64,000 nucleotides of DNA from an uncultured Tateyamaria sp. (GTDB lineage: Bacteria > Pseudomonadota > Alphaproteobacteria > Rhodobacterales > Rhodobacteraceae). Position numbers and translations under genes: made by a program. The notes beneath the pieces were generated by a model. It ran no database searches. It saw only the letters and a list, made by a program, of their open reading frames with translations, and was not told the origin of the DNA. The DNA is taken from positions 806,001 to 870,000 of the forward strand of contig NZ_CANNDS010000001.1 of the NCBI RefSeq assembly GCF_947503415.1, given 5' to 3'. Shown piece after piece: positions 32,359-40,790 of this stretch (the stretch's first letter is position 1; every line of letters begins with the position of its first letter).

Positions 32359-33381
32359 ATGTCAGACAGCCAATTCACACCCCGCGTGTTCTCGGGCATC
32401 CAGCCCTCGGGTGGTCTGACGCTGGGCAACTACCTTGGCGCAATGAAGCGCTTCGTTTCCATGCAAAACGAAGAGTTCGAGACGATCTACTGCATGGTCG
32501 ATCTGCACGCGATCACGGCCAAATTCCTTGATCCGGCCACACTGCGGCACAATACGCGTGAACTGGCGGCAGGGTTCATCGCATCCGGCATCTCTACAGA
32601 GAAATCCATTCTGATCAATCAAAGCCAGGTCCCGGAGCACGCGCAACTGGCATGGATCTTCAACTGCGTCGCCCGAATGGGTTGGATGCAAAGGATGACC
32701 CAGTTCAAGGACAAGGCTGGCAAAAATGCCGAAGCCTCGTCGCTGGGCCTCTTCGCCTATCCGGCACTCATGGCCGCTGACATCCTGATCTACCACGCGA
32801 CGCATGTGCCCGTAGGCGACGACCAGAAACAGCACCTTGAGTTGACGCGCGACATCGCAACGAAGTTCAACCACGATTACGGCGTGGACTTTTTCCCAAT
32901 CACAGAACCGGTGATCGAAGGGGTGGCCACCCGCGTGATGTCCTTACGCGACGGGTCCAAGAAGATGTCGAAATCCGACTCCTCCGATGCCTCGCGCATC
33001 AACATGACGGACGACGCCGATACGATCGCCAAGAAGATCCGCAAGGCCAAGACCGATCCCGATGCGCTTCCGTCCGAAGCAAAAGGGCTCGACGACCGGC
33101 CCGAGGCGCGCAACCTCGTCAACATCTACGCGGCCCTTGCAGATATGACCGTGGACCAAGTGCTGGCCGACCACGGCGGCGCGCAATTCGGTACGTTCAA
33201 ACCCGCACTTGCGGAACTTGCGGTCGAAAAGCTCGCTCCCATCTCGGGCGAAATTGCGCGGCTCATGGATGACGTGACCGAGATCGACAAGATCCTCGCT
33301 CACGGCGCGGACCAAGCGCGCGAGATCACGGCACCGATCCTCAAGAAAACCTATGAGATCGTTGGAATGGTTGGCAGTTAA
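32359..33381 (+). CDS. trpS: Tryptophanyl-tRNA synthetase
   Basis: A class I aminoacyl-tRNA synthetase charging tRNA-Trp. The 340-residue protein has the HIGH-equivalent [17 protein letters not shown] near the N-terminus, [34 protein letters not shown], and KMSKS within [13 protein letters not shown]. The ATG at 32359 with AGAGGGA upstream is preferred over an in-frame start 18 nt earlier. It is divergent from the rhomboid-like gene across 72 bp and followed by a strong hairpin. Confidence 0.97.
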   Translation: MSDSQFTPRVFSGIQPSGGLTLGNYLGAMKRFVSMQNEEFETIYCMVDLHAITAKFLDPATLRHNTRELAAGFIASGISTEKSILINQSQVPEHAQLAWIFNCVARMGWMQRMTQFKDKAGKNAEASSLGLFAYPALMAADILIYHATHVPVGDDQKQHLELTRDIATKFNHDYGVDFFPITEPVIEGVATRVMSLRDGSKKMSKSDSSDASRINMTDDADTIAKKIRKAKTDPDALPSEAKGLDDRPEARNLVNIYAALADMTVDQVLADHGGAQFGTFKPALAELAVEKLAPISGEIARLMDDVTEIDKILAHGADQAREITAPILKKTYEIVGMVGS

Positions 33382-33393
33382 GCGCACAATCCC

Positions 33394-33419
33394 GCCCGGG
33401 GGGACTAACACCCCCGGGC
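33394..33419 (+). terminator. Strong hairpin after trpS
   Basis: GCCCGGGGG (33394-33402) pairs with CCCCCGGGC (33411-33419), a 9-bp perfect GC stem with an 8-nt loop, 12 nt after the trpS stop. It is followed by ATTGCTTC rather than a T-run, so it is terminator-like but not a canonical intrinsic terminator. Confidence 0.55.
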
Positions 33420-33511
33420 ATTGCTTCGAAATTCGCACCGCTGAGGTGCAAAAATAGCATTTGCGCCTGCGCATTGGCCCGATCATCCTCGCCCCCGACA
33501 GGAGGGCGGAG

Positions 33512-33853
33512 ATGCAGGACAACAAGGGGCCACGCGGCTATCACGACGTTGGCGGCGATCCGGCCGGTGCGATCCCGCAAGTCGAACTGCCGTGGTTGCA
33601 TTGGGAAAAGCAGGTCGAGGCGATACGCGGCCTGCTTGGGGACGGCACCCGGCGGATCGTATCGCTGGACGAAGTCCGGCGCGGCTTCGAAAGTTTCGGC
33701 ATCGACAAGTACAATGAGTTTTCCTTCTACCGACGACGGCTGGAGGCGATGACCGATATCCTGATCGAAAAAGGGGTCGTGACACGGGCGGAACTGGAGA
33801 CAAGCATCCAAATTGTCTGCGCACGCTGGTCGGACCAGACAGACGCCGAATGA
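33512..33853 (+). CDS. Nitrile hydratase beta-subunit N-terminal-half protein
   Basis: A 113-residue protein matching the N-terminal half of the nitrile hydratase beta subunit: GYHDVGG, PWLHWEKQVEAIRGLLG, EVRRGFESFGIDKYNEFSFYRRRLEAM and DILIEKGVVTRAELE. Such stand-alone proteins occur as the beta subunit of thiocyanate hydrolase or as P14K-type maturation factors. The ATG at 33512 has GGAGG 6 nt upstream. The stop overlaps the next gene, which encodes the C-terminal half, by ATGA. That coupling argues for a natural split rather than a frameshift. Confidence 0.82.
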   Translation: MQDNKGPRGYHDVGGDPAGAIPQVELPWLHWEKQVEAIRGLLGDGTRRIVSLDEVRRGFESFGIDKYNEFSFYRRRLEAMTDILIEKGVVTRAELETSIQIVCARWSDQTDAE

Positions 33854-34152
33854 ACCGATGTGCCGCGGGCGATCAGGTGCGCGTTCTGGCGCTTGGCAAG
33901 CAAGGGCACGTGCGCATTCCGCACTACATCCGCCAGCAAACGGGCCAGATCGTGGGCTATTGCGGCACTTATCTGAACCCCGAAGACCTCGCGTTGGGCA
34001 ACACCGCGGGCACCGCCGTTGATCTCTATCGCGTGGCTTTCAAACAAACGCAGCTTTGGCCGTATGAGGACCACCCTCGTCAGGATCGGCTGATCATAGA
34101 AATATACGACCATTGGCTGGCCCCGACCGAGGACGCGCACCATGCCCCATGA
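33850..34152 (+). CDS. Nitrile hydratase beta-subunit C-terminal-half (SH3-like) protein
   Basis: A 100-residue protein matching the SH3-like C-terminal domain of the nitrile hydratase beta subunit: GDQVRVLALGKQGHVRIPHYIRQQTGQIV, YRVAFKQTQLW and IIEIYDHWLAP. With the preceding gene it reconstitutes one beta subunit in two chains, the order (N-half, C-half, alpha-like) known from thiocyanate hydrolase. It overlaps the previous gene by 4 nt and the alpha-subunit gene by 11 nt, so the three are translationally linked. Confidence 0.82.
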   Translation: MNRCAAGDQVRVLALGKQGHVRIPHYIRQQTGQIVGYCGTYLNPEDLALGNTAGTAVDLYRVAFKQTQLWPYEDHPRQDRLIIEIYDHWLAPTEDAHHAP

Positions 34153-34765
34153 TCACCCTCACGAAGAACACGAAGCGCTGGTGATCGAGGATGAGGCGGG
34201 CAACACAGAGGCCCAGATCATCGCCGACGCGCTGCAAGACCTGTTGATCCGCAAGGGACTGCTGACCGCCAAAGAGGTGACCTCGGCTATTGCGAGGTTG
34301 GAAAGCCCAGGCATCCATCTGGGGGCCAAGGTCGTGGCCAAGGCCTGGACCGATCCGGCCTACAAAAAGCGCTTGCTGGACGACGGTCGCGCGGCAGTAC
34401 AGGAACTGGACATTCCGGTGACAGAGGCGCGGATCATCGTGGTCGAGAATACGGAAACACGACACAACCTGATCACCTGTACGCTGTGTTCATGCTATCC
34501 CCGCTCAATCCTCGGACAGCCTCCGTCCTGGTATATTTCCAAGGCCTACCGGGCTCGGTCGGTGCGTGAACCGCGCCGGGTGTTGTCGGAGTTCGGGCTG
34601 GACCTGCCCCGCGATGTGCAACTGGATGTCCATGATAGCAACGCGGACATGCGGTACCTCGTCCTGCCGGAACCCCCGGCGGATTTGCATGCGCTTAGGG
34701 TCGCGGATCTCGAAGCGCTAGTGTCCCGCGATCACTTGATCGGCGTGGCGCGCAGCGTGTTATGA
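34142..34765 (+). CDS. nthA: Nitrile hydratase/thiocyanate hydrolase alpha-type subunit, Co-type metal site
   Basis: The catalytic subunit (207 residues). The metal claw is CTLCSC at residues 113-118; Thr after the first Cys is the cobalt-type signature (Ser in iron-type). Flanking family segments are LGQPPSWYISKAYRARSVREPRRVL, ADMRYLVLPEPP and LVSRDHLIGVA. In this family two of the cysteines are oxidised to sulfinate and sulfenate. The reaction is hydration of a nitrile to an amide, or of thiocyanate if the three-chain layout is functional evidence. An amidase gene coupled by ATGA follows, which favours nitriles. No separate metallochaperone gene is seen. Confidence 0.88.
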   Translation: MPHDHPHEEHEALVIEDEAGNTEAQIIADALQDLLIRKGLLTAKEVTSAIARLESPGIHLGAKVVAKAWTDPAYKKRLLDDGRAAVQELDIPVTEARIIVVENTETRHNLITCTLCSCYPRSILGQPPSWYISKAYRARSVREPRRVLSEFGLDLPRDVQLDVHDSNADMRYLVLPEPPADLHALRVADLEALVSRDHLIGVARSVL

Positions 34766-35982
34766 CGGGCTTCGACGATCCGGCCCACATCCGGGCGCGG
34801 CTGAAGGGTTGGGACCAACACATACATGCCTTCGTGACGTTGGCCGATCCGGTTTCTGCTTCGGCGTCCGGCCCCTTGGCCGGGATCACGGTGGGGGTGA
34901 AGGACATCATTGATGTCGCAGGCCTGCCCACTCGAAACGGCAGCGCCACCTGCGAGGCCGCGACGCCCGCACGGGATGACGCACCGGTGGTGGCCCGCTT
35001 ACGGGCCGCAGGTGCAACCATCGTGGGCAAGACAACCACCACGGAATTTGCCTTCACCGATCCGACGCAATGCCGCAATCCGCATGATCTGGCACGCTCA
35101 CCCGGTGGCTCCAGCAGCGGATCGGGGGCGGCGGTTGGCGCTGGTATCGTGGACATTGCACTTGGCACACAAACAGCCGGATCCCTATGTCGGCCCGCAG
35201 CCTATTGCGGCGCAGTTGGGTTCAAGCCGTCGGCTGGCCTGTTGCCTCGGGAAGGCGTGACGCCTCTGGCCCCCAGCTTTGATACGGTTGGGATCATCGG
35301 ACGGAACGTTGGCATGGTCCAATTCGCCTTTGGCGCAATGGCGCCACCAGCATCCGCTCGTTACCCAACAAAGCCAACAGCCCTTTGCGGACTTTGGCAC
35401 ACAGGTGCCACCTTGGCGCAGGACTGGTCGCAAGCTCTGCTTGAGGCGCAAGACGTGTTCGCGAGCATTGCCGGTCGCGTGAACAGCAGCCACCTCCCCG
35501 CAGATGTGGACGCAATCGTTGCGGCCCACCGCACCGTAATGGGCGCGGAAGCTGCGATCGCCCATGGCAGCGCACTCGCGGATGCGCGCGCGCCGCTATT
35601 GCAACCCAATTTCCGTGCAGCGCTGGAAGCGGGCCGCAAGGTTACGCCTGACGCGTTGGCAGCCGCTCGGAGCATGTTGGCGCAGGCAAAACAAGCGTTC
35701 TGGGCACAGATGTCATCGGTGAACGCTGTGCTGACCCTGCCCGTTCCCGATGGCGCACCCTTGCTGGATGGCAGCACCGGGTTTCAGGATTGGCTGACCC
35801 CCTGGACCGTGGTTGGCGGCCCGCTTGTCTGCCTGCCATGGGGTCTTGATGCGCTGTCGCGGCCACGGTCGGTGATGTTGGCAGCACACCCGGGGCACGA
35901 TCGGTGGCTTCTGTCCCTCGCAGCACAGTTAGAGCGTCATGCACCAAAACTGCACGCCCCCCGTTTTCCGGACCGTGCCTAG
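34762..35982 (+). CDS. Amidase-signature amidase
   Basis: A 406-residue amidase-signature hydrolase. The Ser-cisSer-Lys triad is visible as Lys in ITVGVKDIIDVAG, Ser in SPGGSSSGSGAA and the nucleophile Ser in GTQTAGSLCRPAAYCG. Family knowledge assigns hydrolysis of an amide to acid plus ammonia. The ATG overlaps the alpha-subunit gene, so the likely substrate is the amide made by the hydratase. Length is short for the family (usually 450-500), from a compact C-terminal region. Its stop shares a CTAG with the convergent RidA gene. Confidence 0.88.
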   Translation: MTGFDDPAHIRARLKGWDQHIHAFVTLADPVSASASGPLAGITVGVKDIIDVAGLPTRNGSATCEAATPARDDAPVVARLRAAGATIVGKTTTTEFAFTDPTQCRNPHDLARSPGGSSSGSGAAVGAGIVDIALGTQTAGSLCRPAAYCGAVGFKPSAGLLPREGVTPLAPSFDTVGIIGRNVGMVQFAFGAMAPPASARYPTKPTALCGLWHTGATLAQDWSQALLEAQDVFASIAGRVNSSHLPADVDAIVAAHRTVMGAEAAIAHGSALADARAPLLQPNFRAALEAGRKVTPDALAAARSMLAQAKQAFWAQMSSVNAVLTLPVPDGAPLLDGSTGFQDWLTPWTVVGGPLVCLPWGLDALSRPRSVMLAAHPGHDRWLLSLAAQLERHAPKLHAPRFPDRA

Positions 35983-36452
35983 GCCTTCAGGCGCACAATA
36001 GCATCCACTTCGACGGACGCGTTGCCGGGCAGGCCCGCGACCCCAACAGCGGTGCGCGCATGCCACCCATCATCGCCAAAAAGGGCGATGAACAGCTCTG
36101 TCGCGCCGTTGATAACGGCCGGGCTTTGCGCGAAACCGGACCTGCAATTGACGAAGCCGCCTAAGCGCAGCACAACATCGACGCGGTCAAGATCACCGTC
36201 GCAGGCTGTGCGCAGACGGTACAGCAGGTTCAGGGCACAAATCTGCGCCGCCTTGCGCGCGGCCTCTATACCCTGCGCCGTGTCTTCGACCGGCCCGGAA
36301 TGGGTAACGTCCCCCGCCCACTCACATATTTGACCCGACAGATAGACAGTCGCACCGTCCTTGCGGAACGGCAGAAATTGCCCGCGCGGGACCCAGTCTG
36401 GCGGCAGTTCAAGCCCCAGAGCGGCGAGGCGCTGTTCTGCCTGTGACGTCAT
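35979..36452 (-). CDS. RidA/YjgF family protein
   Basis: A 157-residue RidA-like protein: RGQFLPFRKDGATVYLSGQIC, then HARTAVGVAGLPGNASVEVDAIVRL at the C-terminus. It keeps the Arg of the RTAVGVA segment and the Glu of VEVD that bind substrate carboxylate and water in active RidA. RidA proteins hydrolyse reactive enamines/imines; RutC in pyrimidine breakdown acts on aminoacrylate. The ATG overlaps the allophanate hydrolase stop by 4 nt, tying it to carbamoyl-compound catabolism. The actual substrate is unknown. Confidence 0.87.
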   Translation of the reverse strand: MTSQAEQRLAALGLELPPDWVPRGQFLPFRKDGATVYLSGQICEWAGDVTHSGPVEDTAQGIEAARKAAQICALNLLYRLRTACDGDLDRVDVVLRLGGFVNCRSGFAQSPAVINGATELFIALFGDDGWHARTAVGVAGLPGNASVEVDAIVRLKA

Positions 36453-38254
36453 GCGGGCACGCTGGACTTGGCCAGAAAACGGCGCCAATCCCCCAGTTCC
36501 GTGATGTCAGTCGCCCCCTCGAGCCCCGCATGCTCGCACAGAAAACCCTTGACCGTCGATCCATCCGACAGATGGATTGTACCGATCCCTAACGGGGCCG
36601 GAATACCTGCCATGAACGTGCCAAAGGCCGATGTCGGCACGTCCCATATCTCTAGCGCAATTGACCCAGCGTTCGGCCCCTTGTCCCGCACAAGACCGGG
36701 TCGCGCAGGTGGTCCATCGGCAAGCGCATAGAACCTGTAATCGGCTGACGTCGTCGCCGTGCGTACAAACCTGGCGTTCAGATCAGTTAACTGCCAGTTC
36801 AACGGCAGCCCCGTCATATGCGCGCCGCACACCGCAAGCGCGATGGTGCCCGGGTCAGCAGCAGGCAAAGGCGCGGGGTTGGCAACAGGATGGCGTGTTG
36901 CGCCCATCATACGGGCACAGTCCTTTTCAAACCCACGCGCAACCGCTGCAACCAAAGCATCCTCCCCCGCCGCCGCCAAAAGCGTGACGCTTCCGGGCCG
37001 CCCGTCGCCGCGCGGGGCCGTGGGCACAGCAATACCGCACATATCCAGCAGATTAACGAAGTTGGTATAGGTACCGTTGTTGGAATTTGGCGTGACCGGG
37101 TCCGCCAGCAAATCGGCCACGGAATAGAAAGTGGGAACGGTGGGGACGCACAGCATATCCAGCCTGTCCAGCATCGGTGCGGCAGCGCGTTTCAATTCGG
37201 CCAGCCGATAGAAGCCCCTGAAGGCATCCGCCGCCGACATCGTTTCGGCATGGGTGATGATCTGCCGGGTCACGGGGTGGACGGCACCCGGTGCTTGGGC
37301 CAGCAGATCTTCAATCACTGTATAGCGCTCCGCCACCCACGCCCCTTCATAGAGCATGCGGGCAATGGCATGGAGCGGCTCGAAATCGACATGTTCGATC
37401 ACCGCACCACGGGCCGCGAGGGTTGCCACATCACGCTCGAATGCCGCCCCTTGCACTTCGTCGCCGAAGAATTTGATCGATGCTGCATTCGGCACGCCCA
37501 CACGCAGCGGGCCGGTTGGATCGGTCATATCCTGATGCGGAAGCTCTTTGGAATAGGGGTCCGACGCATCAAACCCCCGCGCCACAGCAAACGCGGCATA
37601 AGCATCATCGACGGTCAGCGCAAAGATGGACACGGTATCAAGGGTCCGGCAGGCGGGGACAACGCCACTGGCCGACAGCGCGCCCAGCGTAGGCTTCAAC
37701 CCGACAATATTGTTCAGCGCCGCAGGCACGCGCCCCGACCCGGCGGTGTCCGTGCCCAACGCGAATGACACGATCCCATGCCCCACGATCACGCCCGAGC
37801 CACCAGAGGAACCGCCCGGCACAATTTCGGGATCAACGGCGTTCAAGGGCGCGCCATAGGGCGTGCGGACCCCCACAAGTCCCGTGGCGAACTGATCAAG
37901 GTTGGTTTTACCGATCATCAAGGCCCCCGCCGCACGCAGTTGCGCAATCACAAAGGCATCGCGGTCCGGCATGTAGGCATAGGCCGGACAGCCTGCCGTC
38001 GTCTCGATGCCGGCCACGTCGATATTGTCCTTCACCGCAAAAGGTATGCCCCACAGCGGTTTGTCCGGATCATACGCGCCCAGCGCTTTTGCCTGCGCCA
38101 CAAGGCTGTCGCGGTCGCAAAGATGGATGAAGATGCCCGGATCATTGACCGCATCAAGGCGGGCCAGCACTTCGTCAACTACAGCAACGGGGCTGGTGCC
38201 CGCGGCATAGGCCTCACGAAGCGCGGGTATCGTGAACGGCAAGGTGCTGAGCAT
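36449..38254 (-). CDS. atzF: Allophanate hydrolase
   Basis: Allophanate hydrolase converts allophanate to two ammonia and CO2 (AtzF, or the hydrolase half of urea amidolyase). The 601-residue protein has an amidase-signature domain (FAVKDNIDVAGIETTAGCPAYAY, PGGSSGGSG, GTDTAGSGRVPAALNNIVGLKPT and CRTLDTVSIFA) and the allophanate-specific C-terminal domain (LAVCGAHMTGLPLNWQLTDL, RPGLVRDKGPNAGSIALEIW). No urea carboxylase gene is nearby, so allophanate probably comes from biuret through BiuH at 48.8 kb. The ATG has GGAG 7 nt upstream and lies 41 nt inside the preceding transporter gene. Confidence 0.93.
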   Translation of the reverse strand: MLSTLPFTIPALREAYAAGTSPVAVVDEVLARLDAVNDPGIFIHLCDRDSLVAQAKALGAYDPDKPLWGIPFAVKDNIDVAGIETTAGCPAYAYMPDRDAFVIAQLRAAGALMIGKTNLDQFATGLVGVRTPYGAPLNAVDPEIVPGGSSGGSGVIVGHGIVSFALGTDTAGSGRVPAALNNIVGLKPTLGALSASGVVPACRTLDTVSIFALTVDDAYAAFAVARGFDASDPYSKELPHQDMTDPTGPLRVGVPNAASIKFFGDEVQGAAFERDVATLAARGAVIEHVDFEPLHAIARMLYEGAWVAERYTVIEDLLAQAPGAVHPVTRQIITHAETMSAADAFRGFYRLAELKRAAAPMLDRLDMLCVPTVPTFYSVADLLADPVTPNSNNGTYTNFVNLLDMCGIAVPTAPRGDGRPGSVTLLAAAGEDALVAAVARGFEKDCARMMGATRHPVANPAPLPAADPGTIALAVCGAHMTGLPLNWQLTDLNARFVRTATTSADYRFYALADGPPARPGLVRDKGPNAGSIALEIWDVPTSAFGTFMAGIPAPLGIGTIHLSDGSTVKGFLCEHAGLEGATDITELGDWRRFLAKSSVPA

Positions 38255-39908
38255 TCTTTGTCTCCAATTGGGTAGGGGCAGTATCCCCGGCGCGCTCTGG
38301 CGGAGTTGGCGCAGCCGCGATCAGGGATTTGGTATAGGGGTCTTTCGGGTCCGCCATCACGTCCCGCGCGGGACCTTCTTCGACAATCTGACCGTCTTTC
38401 ATCACGATCACATGGTCGCACAGCAGACGCACCACATGCAGATCATGACTGACAAACAAATAGCTCAGACCGAGCTTGGCGCGCAGGTCCACGAGCAGGT
38501 TCAGAACAACCGCCTGGATCGACACATCAAGGGCGGCGGTTGGCTCATCCAGGATCAGGAACTTCGGATCAAGGGCCACGGCACGGGCAATGCCGACGCG
38601 GGCTTTTTGCCCTCCGGACAGCTGATGCGGAAAGCGGTCAAGTAGGGACAACGGCAGACCAACCAGACCAGCCAATTCCTCGATCCGGGTGGTCAGGGCG
38701 TTTCCACGCATCCGGGCCAGACGCCGCAATGGCTCTGCAATTGTCTGGCGGGCGGTGTGGCGTGGGTTCAGGCTGTCGGTGGCATCCTGAAAGACCATCT
38801 GGATATCGGCCCTGCGCGAGTCGCGGGCAAAGCGGCGTGCTGGTGTCTTGGCGATGTCATCGCCATCAAATTTGATCTGCCCTGAGGTGGGGTCCAGCAG
38901 GCGCACCAGCATTTCCGAAATGGTGGACTTGCCGCAACCACTCTCGCCGACAAGCCCGACGCATTGGCCCCGGTTGATGGTGAACGATATCCCCCGGACG
39001 GCATGGACGGGCCCGGATTTGCCGGCATAGGTCTTGGTCAGATTGCGGACCTCGACCAACGGCTGGTCCGTTGCCAGCATGCGCGGCTCCGCACTGCGCG
39101 CCTCTGCCGGCAAAAGATCACGCACCGATGCGCCTGCACGGGGGGTCGCATCGACCAGCTTGCGGCTGTACGGGTGTGCAGGCTGGCCGAATATCTGGGC
39201 CGGATCGCCCTGTTCGACTATCAACCCGTCCTTCATTACCAGCAGGCGATCACAATACTGGGCCGCCAGTCCAAGATCATGGGTGATCAGGATGCTGCTC
39301 ATGTCCCGTTCACGGATCAGCCCGCTGACCAGATCCATCACTGCCTTCTGCGTGGTGATATCCAGCCCGGTTGTTGGCTCATCCGCGATCAAGAGTTTGG
39401 GATCGCAGGCCAGCGCAATGGCGCACACGATGCGCTGGCACATCCCACCAGACAGCTCGAACGGATAGGCGTCAAAGCGGGCTTGCGCATCGTTGATCCG
39501 AACCGCCTCCATCGCCGCGATGGCCTTGCCACGGGCGTCATAGCGAGTGGCCTGGGCATGCTGGCGCAACACGTCCTCGATCTGATGACCCACCTTGCGG
39601 ATCGGGTTCAGAGCGGCGCGCGGGTTCTGAAAGATCATCGAAATCTCGCGCCCGCGGATGTCGCGCATGTCCCGTTCCGCGGCGCGACGCAGATCAACAC
39701 CGGAATAGGTAGCCTCGCCCGCCTTGATCATGCCGCCCGCATCGAGAATGCGCATCAAGGCATAAGAGGTCACCGATTTGCCTGACCCGCTTTCACCGAC
39801 GATGCCCAGAATTTCACCCTTCGCCACATCGAAGCTGACGCCGCGCACGGCATCCACAGCGCCGCGCCGGGTCTGGAACATGACGCTCAGGTCCTTGACG
39901 CTCAGCAT
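38214..39908 (-). CDS. Peptide/nickel-type ABC transporter, fused dual ATP-binding protein
   Basis: A 564-residue fusion of two ABC ATPases (DppD-DppF order). Domain 1 has Walker A GESGSGKS, signature LSGGMCQRI and Walker B LLIADEPTTGLD. Domain 2 has GESGCGKS, LSGGQKARV and [12 protein letters not shown]. It energises the permease pair encoded upstream. The last 41 nt overlap the allophanate hydrolase start, which ties uptake to catabolism. The substrate of this operon's transporter is not known; a carbamoyl or amide compound is suggested by context only. Confidence 0.92.
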   Translation of the reverse strand: MLSVKDLSVMFQTRRGAVDAVRGVSFDVAKGEILGIVGESGSGKSVTSYALMRILDAGGMIKAGEATYSGVDLRRAAERDMRDIRGREISMIFQNPRAALNPIRKVGHQIEDVLRQHAQATRYDARGKAIAAMEAVRINDAQARFDAYPFELSGGMCQRIVCAIALACDPKLLIADEPTTGLDITTQKAVMDLVSGLIRERDMSSILITHDLGLAAQYCDRLLVMKDGLIVEQGDPAQIFGQPAHPYSRKLVDATPRAGASVRDLLPAEARSAEPRMLATDQPLVEVRNLTKTYAGKSGPVHAVRGISFTINRGQCVGLVGESGCGKSTISEMLVRLLDPTSGQIKFDGDDIAKTPARRFARDSRRADIQMVFQDATDSLNPRHTARQTIAEPLRRLARMRGNALTTRIEELAGLVGLPLSLLDRFPHQLSGGQKARVGIARAVALDPKFLILDEPTAALDVSIQAVVLNLLVDLRAKLGLSYLFVSHDLHVVRLLCDHVIVMKDGQIVEEGPARDVMADPKDPYTKSLIAAAPTPPERAGDTAPTQLETKNAQHLAVHDTRAS

Positions 39909-39911
39909 CGC

Positions 39912-40790
39912 TCAGGTCCTCTTGCGGGGGTCAACGATGTCACGCAGCCCGTCGCCCAGCAGGTTGAAGGTGAAGACGGCGAACATCAGCCAAAGACCCG
40001 GAAAAACGGCAAGCCACCACTCGCCCGAGACGATGAAATTGGCCCCTTCGGCCACCATGATGCCCCATTCCGCCGTGGGCGGGCTGACGCCAAGACCGAT
40101 GAACGACAACCCCGCCGCATTCAGGATGGCCCAGCCAAGGTTCAACGACACCTGCACCATCATAGGCGGCAACGCGTTGGGGAAGATTTGCGTGGCCAGC
40201 ACGCGCATGTCCGAGCTGCCCGCCAGTTTTGCCGCCCGCACAAAGCCCGCGTCGCGGCGGATGTTCACTTCGGCCCGAACAAGGCGGGCGTAAAACGGCA
40301 TATTGATGATTGCGGTGGCGTAAATGATGTTTTCCACCGAATTGCCCAGCGCCGCCACGATCCCCATGGCCAGCACAAACAGCGGAAACGCCATGATCGT
40401 GTCCAGAAACCGGTTCAGGATGATATCAGGCCAGCCCCCCCAATACCCCGCGATGCAACCCAGCACCGATCCCACCACAAACGAGATCGCCACTGCCGCC
40501 ACAGATATTGTCAGATCAAGCCGGGTTGCCACGATCACCCGGCTGAACACGTCGCGGCCAATCTGATCCGTGCCGAACCAATGAGCCCACGAGGGCGGTT
40601 GCAGGGCATTGCCCGCATTGGTCGCCAGCGGATCATAGGGCACCAGCGCCGGACCAAAGAGCGCGGACAGGATCAGAAAGGCAAACATGCCAAAAGCGAT
40701 CAGCGTGACGGGATTGGCCCGCAGCACATAGAGGATGTGATCCAGAGTACCCTTCTGGCGCGGCAGGTCGGCGGGGGTGATATCGCTCAT
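39912..40790 (-). CDS. Peptide-type ABC transporter permease (DppC-like)
   Basis: A 292-residue inner-membrane permease with the OppC/DppC N-terminal pattern (GPALVPYDPLATN, HWFGTDQIGRDVFSRV), five to six hydrophobic segments and the cytoplasmic EAA-type loop AEVNIRRDAGFVRAAKLAGSSDMRVLATQIFPN that contacts the ATPase. The ATG overlaps the stop of the DppB-like gene by 4 nt, and 3 nt separate it from the ATPase gene. Confidence 0.93.
   Translation of the reverse strand: MSDITPADLPRQKGTLDHILYVLRANPVTLIAFGMFAFLILSALFGPALVPYDPLATNAGNALQPPSWAHWFGTDQIGRDVFSRVIVATRLDLTISVAAVAISFVVGSVLGCIAGYWGGWPDIILNRFLDTIMAFPLFVLAMGIVAALGNSVENIIYATAIINMPFYARLVRAEVNIRRDAGFVRAAKLAGSSDMRVLATQIFPNALPPMMVQVSLNLGWAILNAAGLSFIGLGVSPPTAEWGIMVAEGANFIVSGEWWLAVFPGLWLMFAVFTFNLLGDGLRDIVDPRKRT

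Noticed and set aside
33394-33419. Hairpin after trpS as a canonical intrinsic terminator
   Set aside because: Stem is excellent but no T-run follows, so it is reported only as terminator-like.
33512-34152. Split beta subunit of the nitrile hydratase as a frameshifted pseudogene
   Set aside because: The two halves meet in a precise ATGA overlap and each half has a proper domain boundary, as in thiocyanate hydrolase; this is a natural split.
36449-38254. Allophanate hydrolase as part of a urea amidolyase system
   Set aside because: No biotin-dependent urea carboxylase or its companion transporter is in the window; the biuret hydrolase at 48.8 kb is the more likely source of allophanate.
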